Part shown: positions 1-4,611 of the stretch, piece after piece
Layout of the letters: each line of letters starts with the position of its first letter
How positions within the stretch are numbered: position 1 is the stretch's first letter
DNA from: JBNJEM01 sp051745935
Lineage (GTDB): Bacteria; Planctomycetota; Planctomycetia; Pirellulales; Pirellulaceae
NCBI GenBank assembly: GCA_051745935.1
Contig: JBNJEM010000504.1
Location: forward strand, 1-5,998
Reading direction: 5' to 3'
DNA length: 5,998 nucleotides
Program-made: the position numbers and the translations under genes
Notes under the pieces: model-generated
What the model saw: the letters and a program-made list of their open reading frames with translations, nothing else
The model's database searches: none
Told to the model about the DNA's origin: nothing

Positions 1-83
1 CCGCCGTAATGGAGCGAGGAACCTGAGTCTCCCCTGGCCCGAACTGGGAACGTCACTCGAATCCCTTAAATCAGACAGTTATT

Positions 84-180
84 TCTTAACAGAGCCTAAG
101 CTGACGGGGCCACCTGCAAAGACGTAGAAACGCGGCAAACCAAAATGGCGGCCCCGGTCAGCTTCAGCCGTTGGTTCGGC
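84..180 (-). repeat. attC-like recombination site E
   Basis: On the minus strand the site opens with GCCGAAC (180-174), the same heptamer as site A (1698-1692), followed by CAACGG where site A has AAACGG. The inner arms 150-164 and 98-111 pair over 14 bp with one extra unpaired base (a G in the 156-157 run), around a 38-base centre. It closes with GTTAAGA (90-84), one base from the integron R' consensus GTTRRRY. The outer part between the boxes and the arms pairs poorly. The opening box lies inside the last codons of the 164-400 gene, as often seen when cassette genes run into attC. An alternative reading is a long-loop terminator, but no T-run follows the stem. Confidence 0.5.
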
Positions 181-400
181 CCTTTGCCGGACTGACTGTC
201 GCAGCCTCGAAATTACGGCGGAACTGCCACACGGCCTCCAGGAATTCTGCGTCGGTTGCGTCCCATAGCCCGCGCCCATGAAGGTCGGAACATAACTCCC
301 CAACAGCAGCCATGAGCTGGCCGGCCCGCATCTCGGGAACGATTTCGGATAACTCCCGAAGAGCAACGAACAACTCCACCTTTGTTTCATTTTCTCTCAT
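164..400 (-). CDS. small helical protein coupled to the ParB-like gene
   Basis: This 78-residue protein starts at the ATG at 400, preceded by AAGGA about six bases upstream. Its ATG overlaps the stop of the ParB-like gene as ATGA (397-400), so the two are translationally coupled. The sequence is predicted mostly helical and acidic. The motif RELSE...EMRAGQLMAAV (about residues 15-31), followed by LWDATDAEFLEAV (about 44-56), resembles a family of small uncharacterised planctomycete proteins with a 'RELS...PDWRxGQLVANV...VWDxEDEELL' pattern; that resemblance is from memory. No catalytic motif or membrane segment is visible. The last residues GRTNG are encoded by the opening box of attC-like site E, so the C-terminus has probably been changed by cassette joining. 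It may be the partner or antidote of the ParB-like protein, but nothing in the sequence proves this. Confidence 0.7.
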   Translation of the reverse strand: MRENETKVELFVALRELSEIVPEMRAGQLMAAVGELCSDLHGRGLWDATDAEFLEAVWQFRRNFEAATVSPAKGRTNG

Positions 401-693
401 ATTGGGTCCTTTACCGAAGGGGAACTGGCTCGACTCCGGCGATACCGCCCGATGACGACCACTGGGACGGTCTCGCCGGGTGCCAACTTCGCGATCCGAG
501 TGGCCCGAGTGACGCCATCGGAGATCTCCAGAACGCCGTCCGGATCTTCGTACACGAAGATCGGTGGCATTCCATTTTTCGATGACCCGAATTGACGAAT
601 CTGTTGGTGCAACTTCCACGGGTCGGCACCGCTGGCCCGGCTCGGTGGAAGTCGCAATTCACTCGGATCAAAGTCCCGGATCGGCTTGCTCAT
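397..693 (-). CDS. ParB/sulfiredoxin-fold-like small protein
   Basis: This 98-residue protein has a ParB-like N-terminal nuclease/sulfiredoxin-fold pattern. A hydrophobic strand at PPIFVYE (43-49) is followed by EISDGVTRATRIAKL (56-70), which matches the ParB box 'DGxxRxxA', and then a strand TVPVVVIG (75-82). There is no helix-turn-helix or dimerisation domain, so it is not a chromosome-partitioning ParB; only the single domain is present. Stand-alone ParB-like domains can act as CTPase or nuclease modules, but no activity can be assigned here. No Shine-Dalgarno sequence is visible before the ATG at 693, and a promoter-like sequence lies immediately upstream, so the mRNA may be leaderless. 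The downstream 78-residue gene overlaps by four bases. The pair has a TA-like layout, but the role is unknown. Confidence 0.72.
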   Translation of the reverse strand: MSKPIRDFDPSELRLPPSRASGADPWKLHQQIRQFGSSKNGMPPIFVYEDPDGVLEISDGVTRATRIAKLAPGETVPVVVIGRYRRSRASSPSVKDPI

Positions 694-699
694 TTACAT

Positions 700-728
700 A
701 GCATACCCGGCCCAGAAGCGAACCGCAA
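700..728 (-). promoter_or_regulatory. candidate promoter giving a leaderless mRNA
   Basis: On the minus strand TTGCGG (728-723) and TATGCT (705-700) are separated by exactly 17 bases. Only six bases lie between the -10 box and the ATG of the ParB-like gene, which would put transcription start at or next to the A of the start codon. This agrees with the absence of a ribosome-binding site. It is a pattern match only. Confidence 0.4.
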
Positions 729-836
729 TCTGGCAAAGGACAGCAAGGACGTTAGCCCCGTTCCCGCAGCACCGATTCGAGTTGGCGCCCCTCAACTTCA
801 ACAGTGGCGATGTCCGCCCCCGTCGCTAACGTCTTG

Positions 837-914
837 GGAACAAAAAGGGGAGTGGTATGGACCGATAAAAACTGGTTGCTGAGCGGAACGTGTTTCTTAT
901 CCCGTTTTTGTTCC
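837..914. repeat. inverted repeat with 14-base arms
   Basis: The arms 837-850 (GGAACAAAAAGGGG) and 901-914 (CCCGTTTTTGTTCC) are complementary at 13 of 14 positions around a 50-base centre. It lies in the long leader of the ParB-like gene. It could be a terminator, the ends of a small non-autonomous element or part of a degraded cassette end. The T-run is inside the stem, not after it, so a standard intrinsic terminator is not favoured. Confidence 0.45.
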
Positions 915-991
915 TCCGCCGGAGCCGGAATTGGCGTGGGCCTCTCCGTCTTTCATCATCCGTGGGTCCGTTCCGCCATCCGTGGGCTTCA

Positions 992-1063
992 CGGAGCGGC
1001 GACGGACACGGCCGACCACACCAGAAACGCCTAACGCCGCTTCCGTCCATCCGATGGTTCTGC
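992..1063 (-). repeat. attC-like recombination site D, closing box missing
   Basis: On the minus strand it opens with GCAGAAC (1063-1057), 8 bases after the stop of the BrnT-partner gene, then CATCGGATG and CGG. The arm AGCGGCG pairs with CGCCGCT further on, followed by CCG, with one extrahelical A. Bases 992-1056 match 3828-3892 (site C) at 59 of 65 positions, including the centre. Beyond 992 the similarity stops: no GTTCTGC-type closing box or ATCC arm is found where site C has them, so the site has lost its crossover half. Confidence 0.55.
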
Positions 1064-1071
1064 ACCCCGAT

Positions 1072-1323
1072 TCATCCGTGGTCAACCAGTGATCGGAGTG
1101 CCCTGTTCACGGACTCCGAATCGGGGAATTGAACTTTGAGGTCGGGATCCAGCATCACTGCACCATCTTGCAGAGTGAAATGGCGCTCCTCGACGCTCCC
1201 GTCGGATTTCCGCACTCGAACAAGATGGCCAGCCCGGTAGGCACGGTAATGCTTCCCCCTGACTCCCCCCGAGAAGTCGTACTCCTCTCTCATTTCGTCG
1301 GGGTTGTGATCAGGTTCGCTCAT
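1072..1323 (-). CDS. antitoxin partner of BrnT
   Basis: This 83-residue protein starts at the ATG at 1323, 14 bases inside the end of the BrnT gene, which indicates coupled translation from a toxin-first operon. MREEYDFSGGVRGK (residues 11-24) and the tail VMLDPDLKVQFPDSESVNRAL (about 58-78) are the hallmarks of a small antitoxin family found beside BrnT and other toxins in planctomycetes and cyanobacteria; the family recognition is from memory. It differs from classical BrnA, which has a clear ribbon-helix-helix C-terminus. Here the middle (HLVRVRKSDGSVEERHF) looks like beta strands. Expected role: bind and neutralise BrnT and repress the operon. A shorter start at Met11 is possible. Attachment site D begins 8 bases after the stop. 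Confidence 0.8.
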   Translation of the reverse strand: MSEPDHNPDEMREEYDFSGGVRGKHYRAYRAGHLVRVRKSDGSVEERHFTLQDGAVMLDPDLKVQFPDSESVNRALRSLVDHG

Positions 1324-1594
1324 GTGCGTATGCCCTCTCTTCCGCTTTCGTGGCTTTGCGGGAACCGATGATTCGTATTCTTGCCCTTCGCTCAGTATAC
1401 CACACCACCAGAAGCCTGCCTTCGGCGGATAAGCCGATGTCCAGCCAATGTTCCTCCTCATCTGAGTGGTCCGGATCGGGGATTGTCATCGCGAAGGGAT
1501 CGTTGAAGATAGTCTTGGCCTCCTCGAAGCTGACACCGTGCTTCGCCTCGTTCAGATTGCCCTTGTCTTCGTCCCATTCGAATGCAAGATCCAT
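1310..1594 (-). CDS. brnT: BrnT family ribonuclease toxin
   Basis: This 94-residue protein is full length for BrnT, a RelE-fold ribonuclease that inhibits translation. The N-terminal signature FEWDEDKGNLNEAKHGVSF (5-23), the following EEAKTIFNDP, and the C-terminal block RIIGSRKATKAEERAY (74-89) are diagnostic. That C-terminal block contains the conserved Arg and Glu residues typical of the catalytic end of the family. There is no frameshift and the key motifs are intact, so the toxin is probably active. The ATG at 1594 lies 19 bases after the closing box of attC-like site A. No strong promoter or Shine-Dalgarno sequence is seen, so expression may come from upstream in the array. The antitoxin gene overlaps its 3' end by 14 bases. 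Confidence 0.92.
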   Translation of the reverse strand: MDLAFEWDEDKGNLNEAKHGVSFEEAKTIFNDPFAMTIPDPDHSDEEEHWLDIGLSAEGRLLVVWYTERRARIRIIGSRKATKAEERAYAHERT

Positions 1595-1613
1595 GACAGC
1601 GCATCTCTGTAGT

Positions 1614-1698
1614 GCAGAACGTTGCGGATCAGGCAGCGGGGAGTAGACTATCCATTCCGCAGAACGGTTTCCCGCTCGCCTGCATCCGTTTGTTCGGC
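1614..1698 (-). repeat. attC-like recombination site A
   Basis: This is the best-formed site. On the minus strand it opens with GCCGAAC (1698-1692), then AAA, and three paired blocks: CGGAT with ATCCG, CAGGC with GCCTG, and AGCGGG with CCCGCT. A single unpaired base lies between the blocks on one arm only (two extrahelical bases in total), around a central loop of about 28 bases. It closes with GTTCTGC (1620-1614), which pairs with the opening box at 6 of 7 positions. The AAC...GTT triplets, stem with extrahelical bases, 85-base length and position 7 bases after the vapC stop all match integron attC sites. The closing box is identical to that of site C. Confidence 0.65.
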
Positions 1699-1705
1699 GC
1701 TCGCC

Positions 1706-2151
1706 TCACACGGATGTGGGATCGACCACCACAAGCCCAGGCCCAAATCCTGCCATCCCCGTGAAGTGCGCAACGTTGAACGTCAGCAGATGCGTCACTG
1801 CATGCACATGGCACACGGCCACGAGGCGGGCGTCGTGGACCCGCTTGCCGATGACTCCCAGCGCCCCGACGAGAGCCTTCCAGGCCGGGTGGATGTCGGG
1901 CGTCTCGGGCAGCATAGCGAACCGTGCCTCGAACGTCGCTGTCAATGTCTCCGTGTCTGCGGTCGAAAGTCCCAGACCATTGACGGCCACCGGTCGAGTG
2001 GCGACGTTGCGGAATTCGACCATGACCTGCGGCGCAACGTGAAGCCCCTCGCCACGCCGGTGCAATTCCAGCACAGCGCGCGTGGCCACCATGTGCTGAA
2101 CGTCGCCCGTGTTCGCCGGCCCAATATACTCGTATCGATGAAGTAGGACAT
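1706..2151 (-). pseudogene. vapC: VapC-type PIN toxin broken by a one-base frameshift
   Basis: The start ATG at 2151 encodes MSYFIDTSIL, a typical PIN N-terminus with the first catalytic Asp at residue 6. From about 2120 the continuation (PANTGDVQHMVATRAVLELH, then VMVEFRN, HDARLVAVCHVH and LLTFNVAHF) lies in another minus frame and runs to the stop at 1706-1708. The switch falls in a GGG run (2122-2120), and one missing base restores a protein of about 148 residues. No canonical slippery heptamer is present, so this looks like a mutation or sequencing error, not programmed frameshifting. PIN toxins are Mg-dependent ribonucleases; the Asp, Glu (VEF) and Asp (HDA) positions remain. The final usual Asp is replaced by the N of TFN. 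It overlaps the antitoxin stop by one base. As sequenced, no active toxin would be made. Confidence 0.82.
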
Positions 2152-2381
2152 CAATCGTACAGCCCTTCGCTGCTCAGGGCCGCGTCAGGAAGGGATACGC
2201 CACAGTCCCGCGCCGCATTGAGCAAACCCCGCTCCCACTCGTCCCGCGGCTGCAACCGCACAGCGCCGGCGAGAAAACGCTCGCGCAGAGCGTCAAGGGC
2301 GAGCGTCTCCGGGGCAACGCCCTGCGTCTGAGCCACCTCGCTCAAGGCGGCCTCCAGATCGGGTCCAAGAGTGATCATCAT
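2151..2381 (-). CDS. vapB: VapB-type antitoxin of the first VapBC pair
   Basis: This 76-residue protein begins MITLGPDLEAALSEVAQ after two adjacent ATGs. The first (2381) is preferred because GGAGG ends seven bases upstream. The N-terminal strand followed by LEAALSEVAQTQGVAPETLALDAL (written here in part; residues about 9-32) has the pattern of a ribbon-helix-helix DNA-binding domain. The C-terminal part, including DEWERGLL, would be the toxin-binding tail. Its TGA shares one base with the vapC ATG (TGATG), the usual coupling in VapBC operons. It should repress its own promoter and neutralise the PIN partner. It is intact even though the toxin is frameshifted, the expected order of decay because losing an antitoxin first would be harmful. 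Confidence 0.8.
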   Translation of the reverse strand: MMITLGPDLEAALSEVAQTQGVAPETLALDALRERFLAGAVRLQPRDEWERGLLNAARDCGVSLPDAALSSEGLYD

Positions 2382-2415
2382 TGGCGTTCCTCCCGTGTGT
2401 TTGGCCTTTCGCTAC

Positions 2416-2444
2416 ATGCTACGCGGCCCGGACGGACGGTACAA
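2416..2444 (-). promoter_or_regulatory. weak candidate promoter for the first VapBC pair
   Basis: On the minus strand TTGTAC (2444-2439) and TAGCAT (2421-2416) are spaced 17 bases apart, about 35 bases before the antitoxin ATG. Both boxes match the consensus only moderately. The -10 box sits in a small dyad (GCTACATG / CATGTAGC at 2411-2418). Confidence 0.28.
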
Positions 2445-2539
2445 GATGGCGATGCCCCGCTCACTTGCCACGAACGATACTCGCACCCGCTCGGTATCCT
2501 CGAAACACGTGATCGCTTGATGCAATCTTGAGTTCGTCG

Positions 2540-2750
2540 CTACGTTTGCGTCGACCACAGCGATTCCAACATTTGCCGCGTGTTGGCTAATTCCGCCGCC
2601 CCGCATTCCCACGCCGCCTGTTTGGCCTCGACTTCCGTGAACACGTGGAACGACCCATCGAGCGACCGGAAGACCAAGTACCGAGTGCCGTCGGACCCCA
2701 GAAACGTCTTGAACGCCAATTCCGTCCCCCCCGCGTTTATCCTTGAGCAT
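2540..2750 (-). pseudogene. small gene disrupted at a G7 run
   Basis: The ATG at 2750 has GGAGG seven bases upstream and starts MLKDKRGG. A run of seven G (plus-strand C at 2726-2732) then shifts the frame. Removing one G gives a continuous 69-residue protein through ELAFKTFLGSDGTRYLVFRS, then DGSFHVFTEVEAKQAAWECG, ending SLWSTQT at the TAG at 2540-2542. The corrected protein looks genuine: alternating strands (RYLVFR, FHVF) and an amphipathic helix. I do not recognise the family. The homopolymer could be a sequencing error, a recent mutation or a slippage-prone switch. The gene lies in the same long segment as both broken VapC genes, between a truncated lipoprotein gene and the first VapBC pair. 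As sequenced, only a different reading frame continues past the run. Confidence 0.6.
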
Positions 2751-2797
2751 GCATGTCCCTCCGCTTCGCCGAACGACCGAGTTCACGCGGCGGCGGG

Positions 2798-3106
2798 CTA
2801 CCGAGGACCGCCCGAATCACCGATTTCACCAATCACGTACGCGGCACGCATTCGCACTGAATCGTCAGGATTCGCTAACGCATCCCGTAGAGAACTGCGT
2901 GTAGAGTCAAAATTGTCGCGGAATACGGCCACCTGTTCGGCGTCTGGAAGCCACATGCCCATCTCGCCCCAACCAGCGATATATTCCTCAACCGTTTCGG
3001 AAGTCCGACGAGGCGTTTGTTGCGTGGCAGTACCCGACTGCGAATTCGCTCCGTCGCAGCCGACGAGCAGCACGCTCAGTAGTACGATGCAAGCAGTGGG
3101 TCTCAT
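2798..3106 (-). CDS. short lipoprotein with one HEAT-like repeat, probably truncated
   Basis: This 102-residue protein starts at the ATG at 3106 with a clear lipoprotein signal. Arg2 is followed by a hydrophobic stretch (ACIVLLSVLLVG) and a lipobox ending at Cys17. The mature part is expected to be lipid-anchored to a membrane facing the periplasm. A low-complexity Ser/Thr/Gln linker (about 20-36) follows. Residues 69-95 (SLRDALANPDDSVRMRAAYV then IGEIGD) match the first half of a HEAT/PBS-lyase-like repeat. HEAT proteins normally continue with more repeats, but this one stops eight residues later, so the C-terminus is probably lost. It starts 27 bases after the end of the second vapC, across a perfect palindrome. 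No role in the neighbouring TA systems is evident. Confidence 0.65.
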   Translation of the reverse strand: MRPTACIVLLSVLLVGCDGANSQSGTATQQTPRRTSETVEEYIAGWGEMGMWLPDAEQVAVFRDNFDSTRSSLRDALANPDDSVRMRAAYVIGEIGDSGGPR

Positions 3107-3116
3107 GTTTACCCCG

Positions 3117-3131
3117 ACTTAAGGCTTAAGT
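3117..3131. promoter_or_regulatory. perfect palindrome ACTTAAG-N-CTTAAGT
   Basis: Two 7-base arms, 3117-3123 and 3125-3131, are exact reverse complements around one base. The palindrome fills most of the 27-base gap between the vapC stop (3134) and the lipoprotein ATG (3106). It is too AT-rich and short for a strong terminator, so an operator is more likely. Confidence 0.4.
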
Positions 3132-3133
3132 TC

Positions 3134-3523
3134 TTACCATTGTTCCAAGAGTACCCCATCGATTTCCCTGAAGTGCTGATCGCGAGTTATAACCGTCAGA
3201 GAATGTTGCTTGGCAATCGCAGCGATCCACACGTCGTTCTCCGGCAGTGGGTGTCCCTTCGTTTTCAGTTCGTTCTTGATCTGTCCGTAATGCTCGGCGG
3301 TTGCGGTGTCGCATGCCAGCACGGTGCAATTTGCCGCGAAGTCGCGGACCTGTTTCGTGTTCTTCTCGACGTAAGCCGAACGCGGTGCACCGTACTACAA
3401 TTCGCCAACTGCAATCGCAGGCACAAATACTTCGGCCGATGCAGCGATCTGATCGCGGACGTAATGGTCATTCTTGAAGAGCGCGACGATGATGTTTGTG
3501 TCAAGCAGATGTTTACCATTCAT
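3134..3523 (-). pseudogene. vapC: VapC-type PIN toxin with an in-frame amber codon
   Basis: The reading frame from the ATG at 3523 encodes MNGKHLLDTNIIVALFKND and continues to the end of a 129-codon PIN protein, interrupted only by TAG at codon 43 (3397-3395). The context is VGEL-stop-YGA, where relatives have a Tyr, so one base change from TAC or TAT explains it. All four PIN acidic residues are present: Asp8, Glu41, Asp97 (ENDVWIAA) and Asp115 (VITRDQHF). There is no other damage. A restart at the GTG of codon 68 would give a fragment lacking half of the active site. The ATG lies 11 bases inside the antitoxin gene. VapC toxins cleave RNA, often tRNA. This one should be inactive unless amber is suppressed, and the clean remainder suggests recent loss. 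Confidence 0.88.
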
Positions 3524-3743
3524 CTGCATCTATCCTCTCGCAGCCGTCTTTGATGGCTTGCGACATTGCTTCCAAATCAGATTCGTCGATCGTGCCAGCA
3601 AATTGCAGTAGATTCGATCCGCGTACGCCCTGAACCGACGGCTTAGCCAATGTTCGCGCGAACTCCAAGACTTGTCGTTGTTGTTCGACGGGCAATCGGC
3701 GCAAGCAAGTGGCAAGCTCGTGTTCAATTGTTGCATCAACCAT
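3513..3743 (-). CDS. vapB: VapB-type antitoxin of the second VapBC pair
   Basis: This 76-residue protein starts at the ATG at 3743, with AGGGG about nine bases upstream; in-frame extension further upstream would run into attachment site C and is not supported. The pattern LRRLPVEQQRQVLEFARTL (13-31), then LLQFAGTIDESDLEAM and the tail IKDGCERIDADEW, matches a recognised family of small antitoxins paired with PIN toxins in cyanobacteria and planctomycetes (family resemblance from memory). The conserved tail 'GCE.ID..EW' is the likely toxin-binding end. Its gene overlaps the toxin start by 11 bases. It is intact while the toxin carries a nonsense codon. It should act as antidote and autorepressor. 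Confidence 0.85.
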   Translation of the reverse strand: MVDATIEHELATCLRRLPVEQQRQVLEFARTLAKPSVQGVRGSNLLQFAGTIDESDLEAMSQAIKDGCERIDADEW

Positions 3744-3761
3744 TGATTGTTCCCCTCGCGG

Positions 3762-3771
3762 TACGGCCGTA
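3762..3771. promoter_or_regulatory. candidate operator palindrome of the second VapBC pair
   Basis: TACGGCCGTA is a perfect 10-base palindrome in the untranslated leader, and a closely similar GTACGGCGTAG (3797-3807) overlaps the candidate -10 box about 36 bases upstream. Two similar dyads around a TA promoter would fit autorepression by the antitoxin. Confidence 0.35.
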
Positions 3772-3793
3772 GGTGTGGGCTGTGCTAAGTTCC

Positions 3794-3821
3794 ATTGTAC
3801 GGCGTAGCGGCAGAACGTCCA
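3794..3821 (-). promoter_or_regulatory. candidate promoter spanning the site C crossover point
   Basis: On the minus strand TGGACG (3821-3816) and TACAAT (3799-3794) are 16 bases apart. The -35-like box belongs to attC-like site C, while the -10 box lies in the following segment, so joining at the crossover would create the promoter. This is a pattern match only. Confidence 0.33.
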
Positions 3822-3898
3822 GGATCGCGGAGCGGCGACGGACACGCCCGGCCACACCGGGAACGCCTAACGCCGCTTCCGTGCATCCCATGTTCGTC
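3810..3898 (-). repeat. attC-like recombination site C
   Basis: On the minus strand it opens with GACGAAC (3898-3892), then ATG and GGAT, CGG, an extrahelical A and AGCGGCG. The centre contains an inner CCCGG/CCGGG hairpin. The return arm is CGCCGCT, CCG, ATCC, and the site closes with GTTCTGC (3816-3810), the same closing box as site A. Its 65-base core (3828-3892) is 59/65 identical to site D. The boxes pair at 5 of 7 positions including AAC with GTT. No minus-strand gene ends next to it; the plus-strand protease pair begins about 100 bases away, which implies a cassette inserted with its genes reversed. Confidence 0.6.
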
Positions 3899-3904
3899 GC
3901 GTCT

Positions 3905-3931
3905 TCGGGGCAAGCGGGAAAAATGCCCCGA
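3905..3931. promoter_or_regulatory. stem-loop just upstream of the protease-pair promoter
   Basis: TCGGGGCA (3905-3912) pairs with TGCCCCGA (3924-3931) as an 8-bp stem with an 11-base loop. It ends one base before the -35-like box of the plus-strand promoter, so it could be an operator. No T-run follows on either strand that would make it a clear terminator. Confidence 0.35.
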
Positions 3932-3932
3932 C

Positions 3933-3961
3933 GTGACTCGAAGAGCAAGATGCCGTAGAAT
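3933..3961 (+). promoter_or_regulatory. candidate promoter of the protease pair
   Basis: GTGACT (3933-3938) and TAGAAT (3956-3961) are spaced by exactly 17 bases. The -10 box matches 5 of 6 consensus positions and lies 35 bases before the chosen start codon. This would let a reversed cassette be expressed on its own. Confidence 0.5.
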
Positions 3962-3996
3962 GGTATGGCAAGCAACCATTTCAAAGGAGTATGTCG

Positions 3997-4248
3997 ATGC
4001 TGACAGCTGAATCACAACGAGTTTCCGAGGAGGCCAAACGACTGTACGACGCCAAGTACCGGCTGACACTTGAGGAAAGCCATTGGGGAGCCTTCGTTTG
4101 CATCGAGCCTAAGTCGGGGGAGTACTTTCTCGGTGATACGTTCGATGATGCCGTGAACAAAGCAATCGATGCCCATCCCAATCGTTTGACCCACACGCTC
4201 CGAGTGGGCCATCCAGCTGCCCTGCATCTTGGCGCGGTGGTTCGATGA
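3997..4248 (+). CDS. small partner protein of the clan AA protease
   Basis: This is an 83-residue protein. The ATG at 3997 is chosen over the one at 3991 because AAAGGAG (3982-3988 region) is seven to eight bases from it but only one base from the earlier ATG. After an N-terminal helix (SEEAKRLYDAKYR) come GAFVCIEPKSGEYFLGDTF, a DDAVNKAIDAHPNR helix and a strand with LRVGHPAALHLG. This pattern, 'FV.I.P.SG.YF.GDT...A...A...P......RVG..A', is a common small uncharacterised protein encoded just ahead of retropepsin-like proteases in planctomycetes and cyanobacteria; that recognition is from memory. It overlaps the protease gene by ATGA (4245-4248). It may be the substrate, inhibitor or targeting partner of the protease; the sequence does not decide which. 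Confidence 0.82.
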   Translation: MLTAESQRVSEEAKRLYDAKYRLTLEESHWGAFVCIEPKSGEYFLGDTFDDAVNKAIDAHPNRLTHTLRVGHPAALHLGAVVR

Positions 4249-4607
4249 ACGGGAAAGTTGATGACGATCTTCGTGCGTTGCTCGAAGTCCAAATTGGCAG
4301 CACGCCACGTGGTCCAAAATCGACCGTGCTCGTTTGGGTGGACACGGCCTTCAATGGCGGGTTGGTGTTCCCACACGACGCCATTCGGCGTTTGGGGCTG
4401 AAGCAGTACTCATCGACGCCGTCCATTCTCGCGGACGGACAGCAAGTCGTGTTGCCCACCTACACGTGCCACCTGGACTGGTTCGGTCGCGAGTATCGAA
4501 CGCAGATCGTCGCCAACGAAGGAGCCCATCCTTTGCTCGGAACGATGTTGCTCAACGGCCACGACCTCCACGTAAGCTACAAACGTCGTACGGTCACGCT
4601 CGACTAG
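4245..4607 (+). CDS. clan AA (retropepsin-like) aspartic protease
   Basis: This 120-residue single-domain protein is the length of one retropepsin monomer. VLVWVDTAFNGGLVFP (28-43) carries the catalytic Asp33 in a DT-A/G-F motif typical of the AF_0612-type clan AA family. The C-terminal hydrophobic motif HPLLGTMLLNG corresponds to the 'LLG.dLL' hydrophobic block near the end of retropepsins. It would act as a homodimer with one Asp from each subunit. No signal peptide or membrane segment is seen, so it is cytoplasmic. The start ATG overlaps the partner gene stop (ATGA). The stop lies only four bases from attC-like site B, and the gene faces against the array direction. The natural substrate is unknown. 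Confidence 0.85.
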   Translation: MNGKVDDDLRALLEVQIGSTPRGPKSTVLVWVDTAFNGGLVFPHDAIRRLGLKQYSSTPSILADGQQVVLPTYTCHLDWFGREYRTQIVANEGAHPLLGTMLLNGHDLHVSYKRRTVTLD

Positions 4608-4611
4608 CAGC

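Larger units (their letters stand above)
694..1071. other. gene-free spacer between the BrnT and ParB-like modules
   Basis: No convincing gene is present. The stretch holds the candidate promoter at 700-728, an inverted repeat at 837-914 and the partial attC-like site D at 992-1063. Three copies of CATCCGTGG also occur (about 958-966, 978-986 and 1073-1081, the last running into the neighbouring antitoxin gene). Open frames here have no protein-like character. Confidence 0.6.

Noticed and set aside
79..390. 103-codon minus frame over the 78-residue gene
   Set aside because: It is a shifted reading of the 164-400 gene and the attC-like site; the overlapping gene has the ribosome-binding site and coupled start.
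2115..2125. Programmed -1 frameshift in the first vapC
   Set aside because: A -1 slip would join the frames, but there is no canonical slippery heptamer and no clear downstream pseudoknot; a mutation or read error is simpler.
1622..2146. 174-codon plus-strand open frame
   Set aside because: It is antisense to the frameshifted vapC and site A; the minus-strand PIN motifs explain the region.
2455..2535. Possible sixth attC-like site (GACGAAC just after the 2540 stop, GTTCGTG further on)
   Set aside because: The outer boxes look right and the position is right, but the inner arms do not pair, so a site cannot be supported.
2412..2539. Protein-like tail (FEDTERVRVSFVASERGIA) in the minus frame reaching a stop at 2412
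   Set aside because: It looks strand-rich and might be a gene remnant, but it lies beyond the stop of the frameshift-corrected 69-residue gene and has no start or family match of its own.
2580..3122. 180-codon plus-strand open frame
   Set aside because: It is antisense to the lipoprotein gene and the frameshifted small gene; its composition (Ser/Pro/Thr/Asn without motifs) mirrors those genes.
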